Positions 35,248 to 43,368 of a stretch of 64,000 nucleotides of DNA are shown here, in pieces. The stretch comes from Tomitella fengzijianii. GTDB lineage: Bacteria > Actinomycetota > Actinomycetes > Mycobacteriales > Mycobacteriaceae. A program made the translations under genes and the position numbers. The stretch lies in NCBI RefSeq assembly GCF_007559025.1, contig NZ_CP041765.1:1484679-1548678 (forward strand), read 5' to 3'. Each line of letters starts with the position of its first letter. Positions within the stretch are counted from its first letter, which is position 1. The notes under the pieces are model-generated. The model saw only the letters and a program-made list of their open reading frames with translations. It did not search any database and was not told the DNA's origin.

Positions 35248-36012
35248 TCAACTCGGGAGGGCGAGGCTGCGTCCGCGCCACAGCACACGTTCGTCGGGGT
35301 CCGTCACGCCGCGTCCGGGTGACACGGTGCCGGACAGCCAGTCCTGCGGTAGCCAAAGTTCCTCTGGATTCTCGAATCCAGCCGTCCGGCACACTGCCTG
35401 GATCGTCTGGTCGGCGAGTTGCAGGAACAGGGTGAACGCCATCCTCGCGGTCGTGGTGTTGATGGTCTTGCCGTCGCTCGCGTCGGTCTGCACTTTCCAG
35501 TCCCGGAGTTGAGGAAATGCCTGGTGAGAAACAGAATTGCGGACCTTTATCCAAAAACTGACCAGGTTGACCAACTCGTCAGTCAACCCATTTTCCGGTT
35601 GTCCGAATCTAAGCGACTTTCCACTGCCTGACGTAGCGATTCGTATTCGCCAATCGCCAGGAAGCTGACCGTTGCTGCACTTCGCGAGTGTTGATTCGTC
35701 GGTTGAATATTCGCTCGTTTTATATCGTGAAAGAGAAGCGTGCCCCCTGCTGTGGGCTTTCCCTGGGACTATCGGTGAAGCAGAATCACGTTCTGCGAGG
35801 GACTCAAGATCTGCAACCAGCCTCTCCCACGTCACGACGCTAAGGTTTGCGATTAGCGGGTTCAGTGTTCTTCGGGGTTGATTACCGCTTACGGGTTTCT
35901 CGTTATGGATAATTATCAAGTCGACGATTTCACCGAATCCCGCCCGAGTGTTCGTGCAAACTTTTGCGAAAGATTCCCGCTTTTCTTTCGTGAAGGCTGA
36001 AGTCGGTTCCAT
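35248..36012 (-). CDS. small HEPN-motif protein, probable part of the defence module
   Basis: 254 residues from ATG 36012 with GAAAGG six bases upstream. It follows the DUF1156 gene by 70 bases on the same strand. I do not recognise a named family with certainty, but FWIKVRNSVSHQAF carries a HEPN-type Rx4H motif (R158-NSVS-H163) within a helical C-terminal half (MAFTLFLQLADQTIQAVCRT), similar to pEK499-p136-like HEPN proteins. The gene is strikingly AT-rich: I count 25 G/C in bases 35881-35940. A ribonuclease effector is possible but not shown. Confidence 0.7.
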   Translation of the reverse strand: MEPTSAFTKEKRESFAKVCTNTRAGFGEIVDLIIIHNEKPVSGNQPRRTLNPLIANLSVVTWERLVADLESLAERDSASPIVPGKAHSRGHASLSRYKTSEYSTDESTLAKCSNGQLPGDWRIRIATSGSGKSLRFGQPENGLTDELVNLVSFWIKVRNSVSHQAFPQLRDWKVQTDASDGKTINTTTARMAFTLFLQLADQTIQAVCRTAGFENPEELWLPQDWLSGTVSPGRGVTDPDERVLWRGRSLALPS

Positions 36013-36082
36013 CTTGGGCCTTTCGGTGTCGTTTTCTCGTTTCAGCTGTAACTCAAGCTGTAGATTCTTCGGAAAGTTGGAA

Positions 36083-38869
36083 TTACATCTCCATGGCGAG
36101 CTGGCCGGGCCCGTTCTTGGCCTCGGTGACGATGTCATTCCACGCGGTGCCGAGCGCGTTGAACTCCTGTGCCACCTGGCTGGTCTTGCGGTCCTCGGCG
36201 ATGGCGAACAGCAGGAAGGCGAGCTCCTTGCACAGGTCGCGGTCGATGTGGTCGGGCACGGCGGCGAGCAGCGCGCCAGCGCCGCGGATGCCGTCGGCGG
36301 CGAGCGCGCGGGTGAGGTGCATGACCACTTCCCACTCGCTGATGAGTTCGTCCGCGCTCGGGTCGTAGGTCTTGTCGGCGTAGATTTTGGCGAGTGCGAT
36401 GGGGGAGAGCAGAGTGACCTTGCCGGCGCGGCTGGTGAGGATGCCGGAGCGGTCGAGGTGCTCGATGGAGGCGTTGCGCGCGCGGGCGAGGTTGTCGGCG
36501 TCGCCGAACGCGCCCGCATCGAACCCGTGCTGGCGGAACCAGGCGAGGGAGAAGCGGGTTTCCGAGTCGAAGTCGCCCTCTTGCTCAGCGAGTACCTCGT
36601 CGAGGATCTCGTTGATGCGGGCGAGCGCGGCGCGCACCGTCATCTTCGAGCCGTCGTCGTTGAGCACGCCCGAGTACCGCGAGAACACCGCCATGCCCGG
36701 GCCGATCGCCGCCTGCGGCAGGTCGACCGGGGCAATGGCGCCCTGCTGGAGTTCCTTGAGCTTGGACGGCAGCTCGTCCTTGAGAACGGCGAGGAAGCCG
36801 CGGCGGTCGATAGACGGCGCGGTATCCGGGCGGGGCCGGAGCGACAGGACGATGGAGGAGGCGAGTGAGTTTGTCCCCTGCGAATGAAGTCGTGTGACTC
36901 GCTCGCTCCTAACCGGCCAGGTTGCAGTAATCGACCACCCGGCGCGAATCATGCCTTCAAGCAGGGACTCCCAACCCGTTGACGCTTCACCACCTTCTTT
37001 CGCATTTTGTTGTTTGAATGCATAATAGACGGTGTATGGAAGATCGACGTTAACTAGCTTGCGTGCGTTGCGAAATACTTCGCGGAATCCTTCTTCAAAA
37101 AATCTGTGAGCTCCTTCCTTACCATCATGGCGGTAAGGATTTGCGACGAGCTCATCCGATTTTGGAACCAACATTGTTCCAAACAAACGTGGGTGCACTG
37201 GCCGGAGTGAACTGCGAAGCCAAACATAGAAAAAGTCAGAAAGGTCTGAATAGCCAATATTGTCATAGTAAGGCGGGTCTGTAGATAGCGTGTGACTACC
37301 ATATTGTACGGATTTTGCATCGACGCAACTAGCGAATCCCAAGGTAGATGCTGGTGATTTGTCCAGAGATGTTGTTATTCCGTGTAGGCTAGTGGTGAGC
37401 GATCCCGCGTGAGTGGCGAGTGGGGGTGTCTCGCAGTAATCCCAGATCATTGGTATGGCTTGACCGGTAAATAAGTGGCCGGCCTTGTTCATTGATGGCT
37501 GCCATGCGTTTAGAGAATTATTTATGTTTGCGATTTTGCTAAGCCCAAGTGAGAGGTACGTCGCCACAGCATCGGCGTAGGCGGCAGCGTCGGTCCCGCC
37601 CTGCTCGAGACGGTTCTCCTCGGGCATGCCGGAGGCGATCGCGTCGGCAAGTACGCGCTCGCGAGCCTCACCGACGAGGTCGCTGAACGTGGTGAGTGCG
37701 GTGAGCTGGCGCGCGGTGAAGAGGTCTGAGTACGCCGTCATTCCGTAGGCCTGAACTCGGAAACCGAGAGCCTCGGCAGGCAGATCGCCTGCGGGCGCAT
37801 GGCCAGGTCTCGGAACCTCCGCCGCTGCCTCGTGCTCTGGAGTTGGTGCGAGATAGATCCGCGTCCGCTTGCCCTCGGCCACCGTCGCCATGAGCTGCGC
37901 GCCCATCCGTCCGGCCTGCCCCTCTGCGCGGATGTACTTGAACTCCACCGGAGTTCCGCACCCGATGCACGTGGCTCCCTGACGGTTGACCGTCCCGTCG
38001 GTCTCCTTCGCCGGCGCGAGCGCCGGGTCGCGCCCGATCTCATACCTCACCTTCCCGTCCACCACCGACGGGACGACGTACGCCTCCTTGCCCTTCTTCT
38101 TGCCCAACCACCACTTGCTGGTCAGCGGCATCGCGATCCCGCACGCCGGGTTCGGGCAGGCGACGATGCGCGCCCAGATCCACGCTATGACGGTCGCCTC
38201 GGTGCCGTCGTCGAGCTTCGCCTTCGGGTACAGGTGCCCGATGCGCTTCTCGGCCTCGTCGCGCATCCGCTGCCCGTAGCGGCGCACGTCCTCGGCCAGG
38301 CCGGTCGCCCGCGGCCAGGTCGAGATCTGCTCGTCGGCGGCGCCGGGGAACACGGGCTTGCGGCCGGCGAACTTCGGCGGGATCTCGATCAGCGCCTTGT
38401 TGATGAGCACCGCCACCGGGTTGAGGTCCGACGCGTGCGCCTCGAGCCCCAGCCGCTGCGCCTCGAGGGGGATCGAACCGCCGCCGGCGAACGGGTCGAG
38501 GATCGGCGGCGGATTGCCGTCGGTGGAGTCGAGGATCTCCTGGTGCGCGCGCTGCAGCAGGTCCTCGTTGTTCGAGTTCTCCCACAACACCAGCTGCTCG
38601 ATCAGCTCGTGCAGCCGCCGGCGCTCGGCCGCGACGGCCTCCTCGGTGGGGAAGCGATCGGGGTGTGACGACGGGTCGTCCACCAGCTGTGCGAAGAGCA
38701 CTGCGCGCGCAGTGGCCAGCGGCTTGCGCGACCACCACAGGTGCAGCGTCGACGGGTGCCCGTGCCGGATCGACTTCTCCCGCGCCGACGCCTCGTTGAT
38801 CTTCTCCAGCGGCAGCGCCACCTCGATCAGCTTGCGCGTGGGGACAACGCGTTGTGCATCGCTGGACAT
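36083..38869 (-). CDS. DUF1156 DNA (adenine) methyltransferase, anti-phage associated
   Basis: 928 residues from ATG 38869 (MSSDAQRVVPTRKLIEVALP). The DUF1156 N-terminus (EKSIRHGHPSTLHLWWSRKP) is followed by SAM motif I DPFAGGGSIPLEA (125-137), two Cys pairs of a zinc-ribbon-like insert (CPNPAC 238-243, CIGC 301-304), and motif IV DPPYYDN (531-537). DPPY implies amino-methylation of adenine or cytosine N4. It would mark self DNA for the helicase/nuclease. Bases about 36890-37560 (residues about 435-661, including DPPY) are far AT-richer than both ends, suggesting a replaced centre. Two copies of the shared operator lie at its start. Confidence 0.92.
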   Translation of the reverse strand: MSSDAQRVVPTRKLIEVALPLEKINEASAREKSIRHGHPSTLHLWWSRKPLATARAVLFAQLVDDPSSHPDRFPTEEAVAAERRRLHELIEQLVLWENSNNEDLLQRAHQEILDSTDGNPPPILDPFAGGGSIPLEAQRLGLEAHASDLNPVAVLINKALIEIPPKFAGRKPVFPGAADEQISTWPRATGLAEDVRRYGQRMRDEAEKRIGHLYPKAKLDDGTEATVIAWIWARIVACPNPACGIAMPLTSKWWLGKKKGKEAYVVPSVVDGKVRYEIGRDPALAPAKETDGTVNRQGATCIGCGTPVEFKYIRAEGQAGRMGAQLMATVAEGKRTRIYLAPTPEHEAAAEVPRPGHAPAGDLPAEALGFRVQAYGMTAYSDLFTARQLTALTTFSDLVGEARERVLADAIASGMPEENRLEQGGTDAAAYADAVATYLSLGLSKIANINNSLNAWQPSMNKAGHLFTGQAIPMIWDYCETPPLATHAGSLTTSLHGITTSLDKSPASTLGFASCVDAKSVQYGSHTLSTDPPYYDNIGYSDLSDFFYVWLRSSLRPVHPRLFGTMLVPKSDELVANPYRHDGKEGAHRFFEEGFREVFRNARKLVNVDLPYTVYYAFKQQNAKEGGEASTGWESLLEGMIRAGWSITATWPVRSERVTRLHSQGTNSLASSIVLSLRPRPDTAPSIDRRGFLAVLKDELPSKLKELQQGAIAPVDLPQAAIGPGMAVFSRYSGVLNDDGSKMTVRAALARINEILDEVLAEQEGDFDSETRFSLAWFRQHGFDAGAFGDADNLARARNASIEHLDRSGILTSRAGKVTLLSPIALAKIYADKTYDPSADELISEWEVVMHLTRALAADGIRGAGALLAAVPDHIDRDLCKELAFLLFAIAEDRKTSQVAQEFNALGTAWNDIVTEAKNGPGQLAMEM
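38842..38859 (-). promoter_or_regulatory. shared defence-module operator, copy 2 (inside the first codons of the methyltransferase)
   Basis: Minus strand reads ATGCACAACGCGTTGTCC, with the 12-bp perfect palindrome ACAACGCGTTGT at 38844-38855. It falls within codons 4-10 of the methyltransferase. Confidence 0.5.
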
Positions 38870-38912
38870 GGCTGGGCGGCTCCTTGGGCATGCGGGGCTC
38901 CGCGTTGACGGA

Positions 38913-38930
38913 ATGCACAACGCGTTATGC
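38913..38930 (+). promoter_or_regulatory. shared defence-module operator, copy 3 (upstream of the methyltransferase)
   Basis: Plus strand reads ATGCACAACGCGTTATGC, an almost perfect palindrome (GCAYAACG/CGTTRTGC). It is 43 bases upstream of the methyltransferase ATG, in inverted orientation to copy 2; two such sites could allow cooperative binding or looping. Confidence 0.6.
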
Positions 38931-39014
38931 GGCCAACCTTAAGGCCTGGGCGGCGGTCGGGGACGCGAAGGCGCATGTTCGCGACCTGCCGCGCTCGCCC
39001 GGTACCGTCGCGGC

Positions 39015-40990
39015 GTGACGGAATTCCAGGGCCGCCCGGATGCAGATGACGCCGTCGACCTGCTGCGCGCGCACGAGCCCATCACCGGCGAAGAGTGGAC
39101 CGAGCTCCTCGTGAACGCAGGTTGGGGGCGCGCCGACGCGCAGGCTTTCGTCCGCAACGGGCCGGAGCCGTACATCGTCGAGTTCCCCGACGGTCGCACG
39201 GTCGTGATGGACCGGATCGCGGACGCCACGGTCGTCACCCGCCGCGTCACCGCCGCGGAGATCGCGGCCGACATTCTGGCAGACGGCCCGGACCTGGCGG
39301 TCCTCACGATCCTGCGTCCGAACGCGTCTGTCGAACTGCCGGTGCTAGGCGATTACGCGGTGTTCGAGGAGCGCGGCGCGGAGGAGCTCGCCGAGTCGAT
39401 CGAGGCCGGCCTGATCCTCAAACGGGGAACGCTCGCCCGGTACCGGCCGGGAGACCTCGTCGGAGTGCGCATCGGCGAGGGCGGCGCGGTGTCGGTGGAG
39501 CCGGTGCAGACGCCAGTGGAGGCGGATCTGGGCGTGGTCCTCACTGTCGCCATTGCTGCGGGAGAGTCGGTGTACGTGGACGACATCCTGCACCAGGAGG
39601 CGTGGGACCACGGGCTGCTGTGCACGCCCAGGCTGCCGGTGTCCGAGCTGGTTGAGAATGCGGGATACGGACTGGACAACGGACATGTCGCCCGCTCGCA
39701 CGCGGATCTCGAAACTTCCCGCCGCAAGCTGCGTGAGAGCATGCTTGCAGGCGTGTGTTCGGATGGTGGGGTGGGTCTGCGGCTGATCATGTTCGGCCGT
39801 ATCGACCCCGCGAAGCGGGAGGAGGCGCTGCGGGCCGCGTTGTCGCGCAACCCGCACGCCTTCGACGCCCTCGGCGATTACGACGAGGTCGCCGATTTGC
39901 TCGCGACCATTCGCCCGGATGAGCCAGTTCGGCCTCGTCCTCGACGCGCTCGACGAGGCGCGGGCGACGAGCGTGGCCGAGGAAGTCGTGCCCCAGTTGG
40001 CCGACGATCCGCTTGCCGCCGATGTCGCCCTGGTCGAGGGCCGGCTGCTGGAGGCGTTCCTCGACTACTGCGGGCCGCTGCTGACCGACGAGGACAAGAT
40101 GCTCGCGGCGCAGTGGATGCTGCTCGAACGGTCGGTGTACGAGGTGCTCGAATCGCGTCCCGGCGAGGGCTTCACGCTCCGTGACGCGCGCACCGGCGAC
40201 CGGGTGGAGGTGACGGAACGGATAGGGTCGCGGGAGATCGACACCGGCGGGTTCCTGTGCCTGCGCATCGTCCCCGAGGGCGGCGAGAACATCATCTACG
40301 GGGGCATAGAACCCGTCGACCCGGCACTGCGCGGCGAGCTGATCGACATCCTCGACGAGCCGGTGGACCCGTTCGCGCTCATCGAGCTGCTCAGCCGCCG
40401 CCTCGCCCCGTTGCGGATGCGCACTGCCACCGGCCGAGGAGATGGTCGTCTGCACGGGCACGTTCGTTATCCCCGACGCGACCGGCGTCGCCCGCAAGCT
40501 CAGCCGTCGCTACGGCAAACGCGACGGCGACGAGTGGACCTGGCTGGACGGGACGCGCGTCCTCGGCACGATCGGGCAGATCTTCTCGGACGACGGGGAG
40601 ATGGCGCTGACCGTCGACGCGATGAGCGAGGAACGCTACGAGGCGATGACCGACCACCTGCTGTCCATCGCCCCGGGCGCCGAACTGGTCGTCGAATCCC
40701 GCAGCACCGCCGCCGAGCTGGTGGACCACGCAATGTAAGGCGGCGGTGCCCCGGCGCCCGCACCTGAGATGCCACCCGAAGCGGCGACAGCGCTGGAGGA
40801 GTTCATCCGCGACTACGAACGCAAGTGGATCGACGAGCCGGTGCCCGCGTTGCAGGGCCGCACCCCGCGCGAGGCGGCCGAGGACCCCGCGACGAGGGAC
40901 GATGTGATCCGCCTGATCGACACGTTCCCGGAGGCCACGCAGCCCGGCGCCATGAGCCCCGCCCGGCTCCGGGAGTTGCTGGGGCTGTAG
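39015..40990 (+). pseudogene. decayed gene of a SEC-C-associated protein family, three lesions
   Basis: Starts GTG 39015 with TACCGT six bases upstream. Frame 1 reads well to about 39915 (ADLLATIRPD), then coding sense continues one base shifted (FGLVLDALDEARATSVAEEV) to about 40433, then shifts again (RTATG / EEMVVCTGTFVIPDATG). It then meets an in-frame TAA at 40736-40738 before PPEAATALEEFIRDYERKWI and DEPVPALQGRTPREAAEDP. The concatenated product resembles the long actinobacterial proteins that end in this DEPxPALxGxTPREA domain. Either a pseudogene or an assembly with several errors; high GC and two distinct shifts make decay plausible. Confidence 0.75.
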
Positions 40991-41009
40991 CTGTGCAGGT
41001 TCTCGCTTC

Positions 41010-41071
41010 GTGACCAGTGAACGCATGCCTACGGCTTTGCACTGCGGACCGTAGATTGGCGCTCACTGGTC
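41010..41071. repeat. 62-bp palindromic dispersed repeat, copy 1
   Basis: Ends GTGACCAGTG and CACTGGTC, inner TACGG/CCGTA stem. 49 of 62 positions match the copy at 42768-42829 in my hand alignment. Located between the decayed gene and the convergent SDR gene. Confidence 0.75.
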
Positions 41072-41139
41072 GGGGTGGAAGACGCCGGGGATTCAACGAT
41101 AGCGTTGGCTGGCTGTTGTTGCCCCCGGAGAGCGCCCCG

Positions 41140-41967
41140 CTAGAGTCGCCCGCCCGCGTCGATCACGTGGGTGGTGCCGGTGATGTAACGCCCGGAGTCG
41201 GACACCAGGTAGACGATGGCCTCGGTGACGTCCGACGCCTCGACCATGGACACCGGAAGCTTGTTGAGTTCGCGGGCTGCCTCCTCGAAATCCTCCCGCC
41301 CGGGGTTCTCGAGGTCGGGCCGGAAGAGCCGGTAGGTGGCGTCGTTGAGGATCATCTCTGTGGCCACGGTGGTGGGGTGCACCGAGTTGACGCGGATGCT
41401 CTGCGGCGCGAGCTCCTTGGCCAGCACCTTCATCAGGCCGATCAGCCCCGTCTTGGCCGCGCTGTAGTGCGCGATGTTCTCGTTGACCGACAGCGCGGCC
41501 AACGAACTGGTGAGCACCACCGAGCCGCCCCGGCCGCCTGCGACGATGTGCGGCACCGCGGCGCGCACCGTTTTCCACACGCCGGTGAGGTTGATGTCGA
41601 TCATCGTCTGCCAGGTGTCCTCGCTCATCTCGAGCGTCGGCGCCATGGTGCTGATGCCCGCGTTGGCCAGGACGATGTCGAGGCGACCCAGCTCGGTGGC
41701 GCCCTCCTCGGCGATCTTGGTCAGGCCGGCGAGGTCCCGCACGTCCACGTCGGCGGCCAGGATCCGGCGGTCGAGCGCCTCGACCTGCCGGACCGTCTCC
41801 GTCAGGTCATCCGCACGCGCCGTGTCGTAGGGGACCGTCTCCACCTGCGTGGAGGTGTCGACGGCGATGATGTCCGCTCCCTCCTGCGCCAGACGCACCG
41901 CGTGGCTGCGGCCCTGCCCGCGCGCAGCCCCGGTGATGAACGCGACCTTGCCCTCAAGCGTGCCCAT
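41140..41967 (-). CDS. mycofactocin-coupled short-chain dehydrogenase
   Basis: 275 residues. Rossmann start KVAFITGAARGQGRSHAV, active-site Ser in SSLAAL and YSAAK (Tyr/Lys pair). The insertion after beta-strand 2 (IIAVDTSTQVETVPYDTA, continuing to the next helix) is the hallmark of mycofactocin-coupled SDRs, which carry a non-exchangeable NAD and hand electrons to mycofactocin. It would oxidise an alcohol. The mft biosynthetic genes are not in this window. Divergent from an MftR-like TetR regulator. Confidence 0.9.
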   Translation of the reverse strand: MGTLEGKVAFITGAARGQGRSHAVRLAQEGADIIAVDTSTQVETVPYDTARADDLTETVRQVEALDRRILAADVDVRDLAGLTKIAEEGATELGRLDIVLANAGISTMAPTLEMSEDTWQTMIDINLTGVWKTVRAAVPHIVAGGRGGSVVLTSSLAALSVNENIAHYSAAKTGLIGLMKVLAKELAPQSIRVNSVHPTTVATEMILNDATYRLFRPDLENPGREDFEEAARELNKLPVSMVEASDVTEAIVYLVSDSGRYITGTTHVIDAGGRL

Positions 41968-42140
41968 GTCCGCTGCTTTCCGCGGGCCCGGCGCGCGGCC
42001 GTACCGTGGGGCACCGGGTGCCCGCTGTCTCCACAAAATGTGATGCGTGTCTCTGACGCCGAGAATATGGCATTGTGTGACAAAATTCCAGGGTGCGCAG
42101 ACGGACACCCGGCTCGGATACCGACGAGGTGACGTTCGCC

Positions 42141-42725
42141 GTGACGGATTCACAACGGCCGGTGCGCGTGGGGCGGCCGGCCAGCACCACCGCGCACGCA
42201 CTTGCCGCGCACGCCCAGCGGCTGTTCGTCGAGCGCGGATTCGATCACGTGGGCGTGGACGACATCGCCGCGTCCGCGGGGATCAGCCGTCGCACGTTCT
42301 TCCGCTACTTCGGGTCGAAAGCGGACGTGGTGTGGGTGGAGTCGGACGCCGAGCTGGCGGCTTTCCGGGCGGGACTCGCGGCGGCGGGCGAGAAGGACCC
42401 GGTCGACGCCATCGCCGAGGCCTTCGTCGCCGCACTTGACCACGGCAGCGGTGAGGATGAGTGGGCCCGGCATCGCGCACAACTCATCCTCGCCGCGCCG
42501 GCCGTGCAGGCGCACGCCACCGAGGTGTACGGGCAATGGCGGGCCGTCGTCCGCGACTACGTCACGGCGCGGTGCGGCGCACAACGGGACGGGTCGTATC
42601 CGATCGCCGTGGCGCACGCGGTGATCGCGGCGTCGACCGCGGCGCACGAACTCTGGCTGACGCGGCCGGAGACGAGTCTCGCCGAGTGCATGCGGTTGAT
42701 GTTCGCGCAGATGCTGCCGCGCTGA
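42141..42725 (+). CDS. TetR-family regulator, MftR-like
   Basis: 194 residues from GTG 42141 with GAGGTGA eight bases upstream; longer in-frame starts exist at 42129 and 42093. Helix-turn-helix VGVDDIAASAGISRRTFFRY, followed by FGSKADVVW. The RRTFFRYF-K-DV-W pattern and the GRP start resemble the mycofactocin cluster regulator MftR, which senses long-chain acyl-CoA. Together with the divergent mycofactocin-coupled SDR this points to a locally regulated alcohol-oxidation unit. Confidence 0.85.
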   Translation: MTDSQRPVRVGRPASTTAHALAAHAQRLFVERGFDHVGVDDIAASAGISRRTFFRYFGSKADVVWVESDAELAAFRAGLAAAGEKDPVDAIAEAFVAALDHGSGEDEWARHRAQLILAAPAVQAHATEVYGQWRAVVRDYVTARCGAQRDGSYPIAVAHAVIAASTAAHELWLTRPETSLAECMRLMFAQMLPR

Positions 42726-42767
42726 ACCGCTGCCGGAAGGTGTGGTTGCGCCCTACCGCCCGGCGGG

Positions 42768-42829
42768 GTGACCGGTGTGCGCAAAGCTACGGTTTTGCGC
42801 CTCAGACCGTAGTTTGGCGCACACTGGTC
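42768..42829. repeat. 62-bp palindromic dispersed repeat, copy 2
   Basis: The arms here extend to 17 bp with one mismatch (42766-42782 against 42818-42834: GGGTGACCGGTGTGCGC and GCGCACACTGGTCACCC). It lies between convergent genes, like copy 1, so it may serve as a two-way terminator. Confidence 0.75.
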
Positions 42830-42905
42830 ACCCACACGGCGCGGTCAGAGCGCGCCGTACCCCGCCGGCGCCACCATCCGCCGTTTCGCCCTTGCCTGCC
42901 GGCGG

Positions 42906-43229
42906 TCAAAAGTCGTATCCCGTCTCTGTGGCACCGCCTGAGCCGGTCGCCTGGTAGCGACGCAAGTGCACGCTGCGGGCCAGGCGGATGACCGGGCGGA
43001 TGAGCATTTCGACGCTGCCGATCACGAACAGGCACGTGCCGGCGAAGGTGAGGGTCTCGGAGAAGAAGAAAAAGCTGCCGATGACGAACCAGATGCCGAT
43101 CAGGATGTCGTTGGCGATGCTGAGGACCTCGTACCGGTGGCGGATCACCAGCTCTTCCGGGCCCATGTGAATGATGACGGGGCCCGGCCCGGATTCCATA
43201 CCGGCAGGTTCACGCGGTGTTGCGGGCAT
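42906..43229 (-). CDS. YrhK-like small membrane protein
   Basis: 107 residues from ATG 43229, GGAG six bases upstream. Two hydrophobic helices (ILIGIWFVIGSFFFF and TFAGTCLFVIGSVEMLI) after EELVIRHRYEVLSIANDI, the pattern of the YrhK domain. The C-terminus is basic then Gly/Thr-rich and cytosolic. No function is established. No obvious link to the helicase upstream on the same strand; the gap is 139 bases. Confidence 0.75.
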   Translation of the reverse strand: MPATPREPAGMESGPGPVIIHMGPEELVIRHRYEVLSIANDILIGIWFVIGSFFFFSETLTFAGTCLFVIGSVEMLIRPVIRLARSVHLRRYQATGSGGATETGYDF

Positions 43230-43368
43230 GGGTGTCTCCGTTCGGGTGCTGATCGGGTCTGGCTTCAGAGTCGATCGTTCCCGCCGTGTCCGCGTAGCGC
43301 AGGCCGGGGTCGCTCGACTCCAGCCTGCCGCCGTCACAGCGTCCGGCCCCGTCACGCACGTCCGCGCT

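Noticed and set aside
39919-40990. Three separate small genes in this interval
   Set aside because: The segments continue one protein domain order and lack their own ribosome sites; a broken single gene explains them better.
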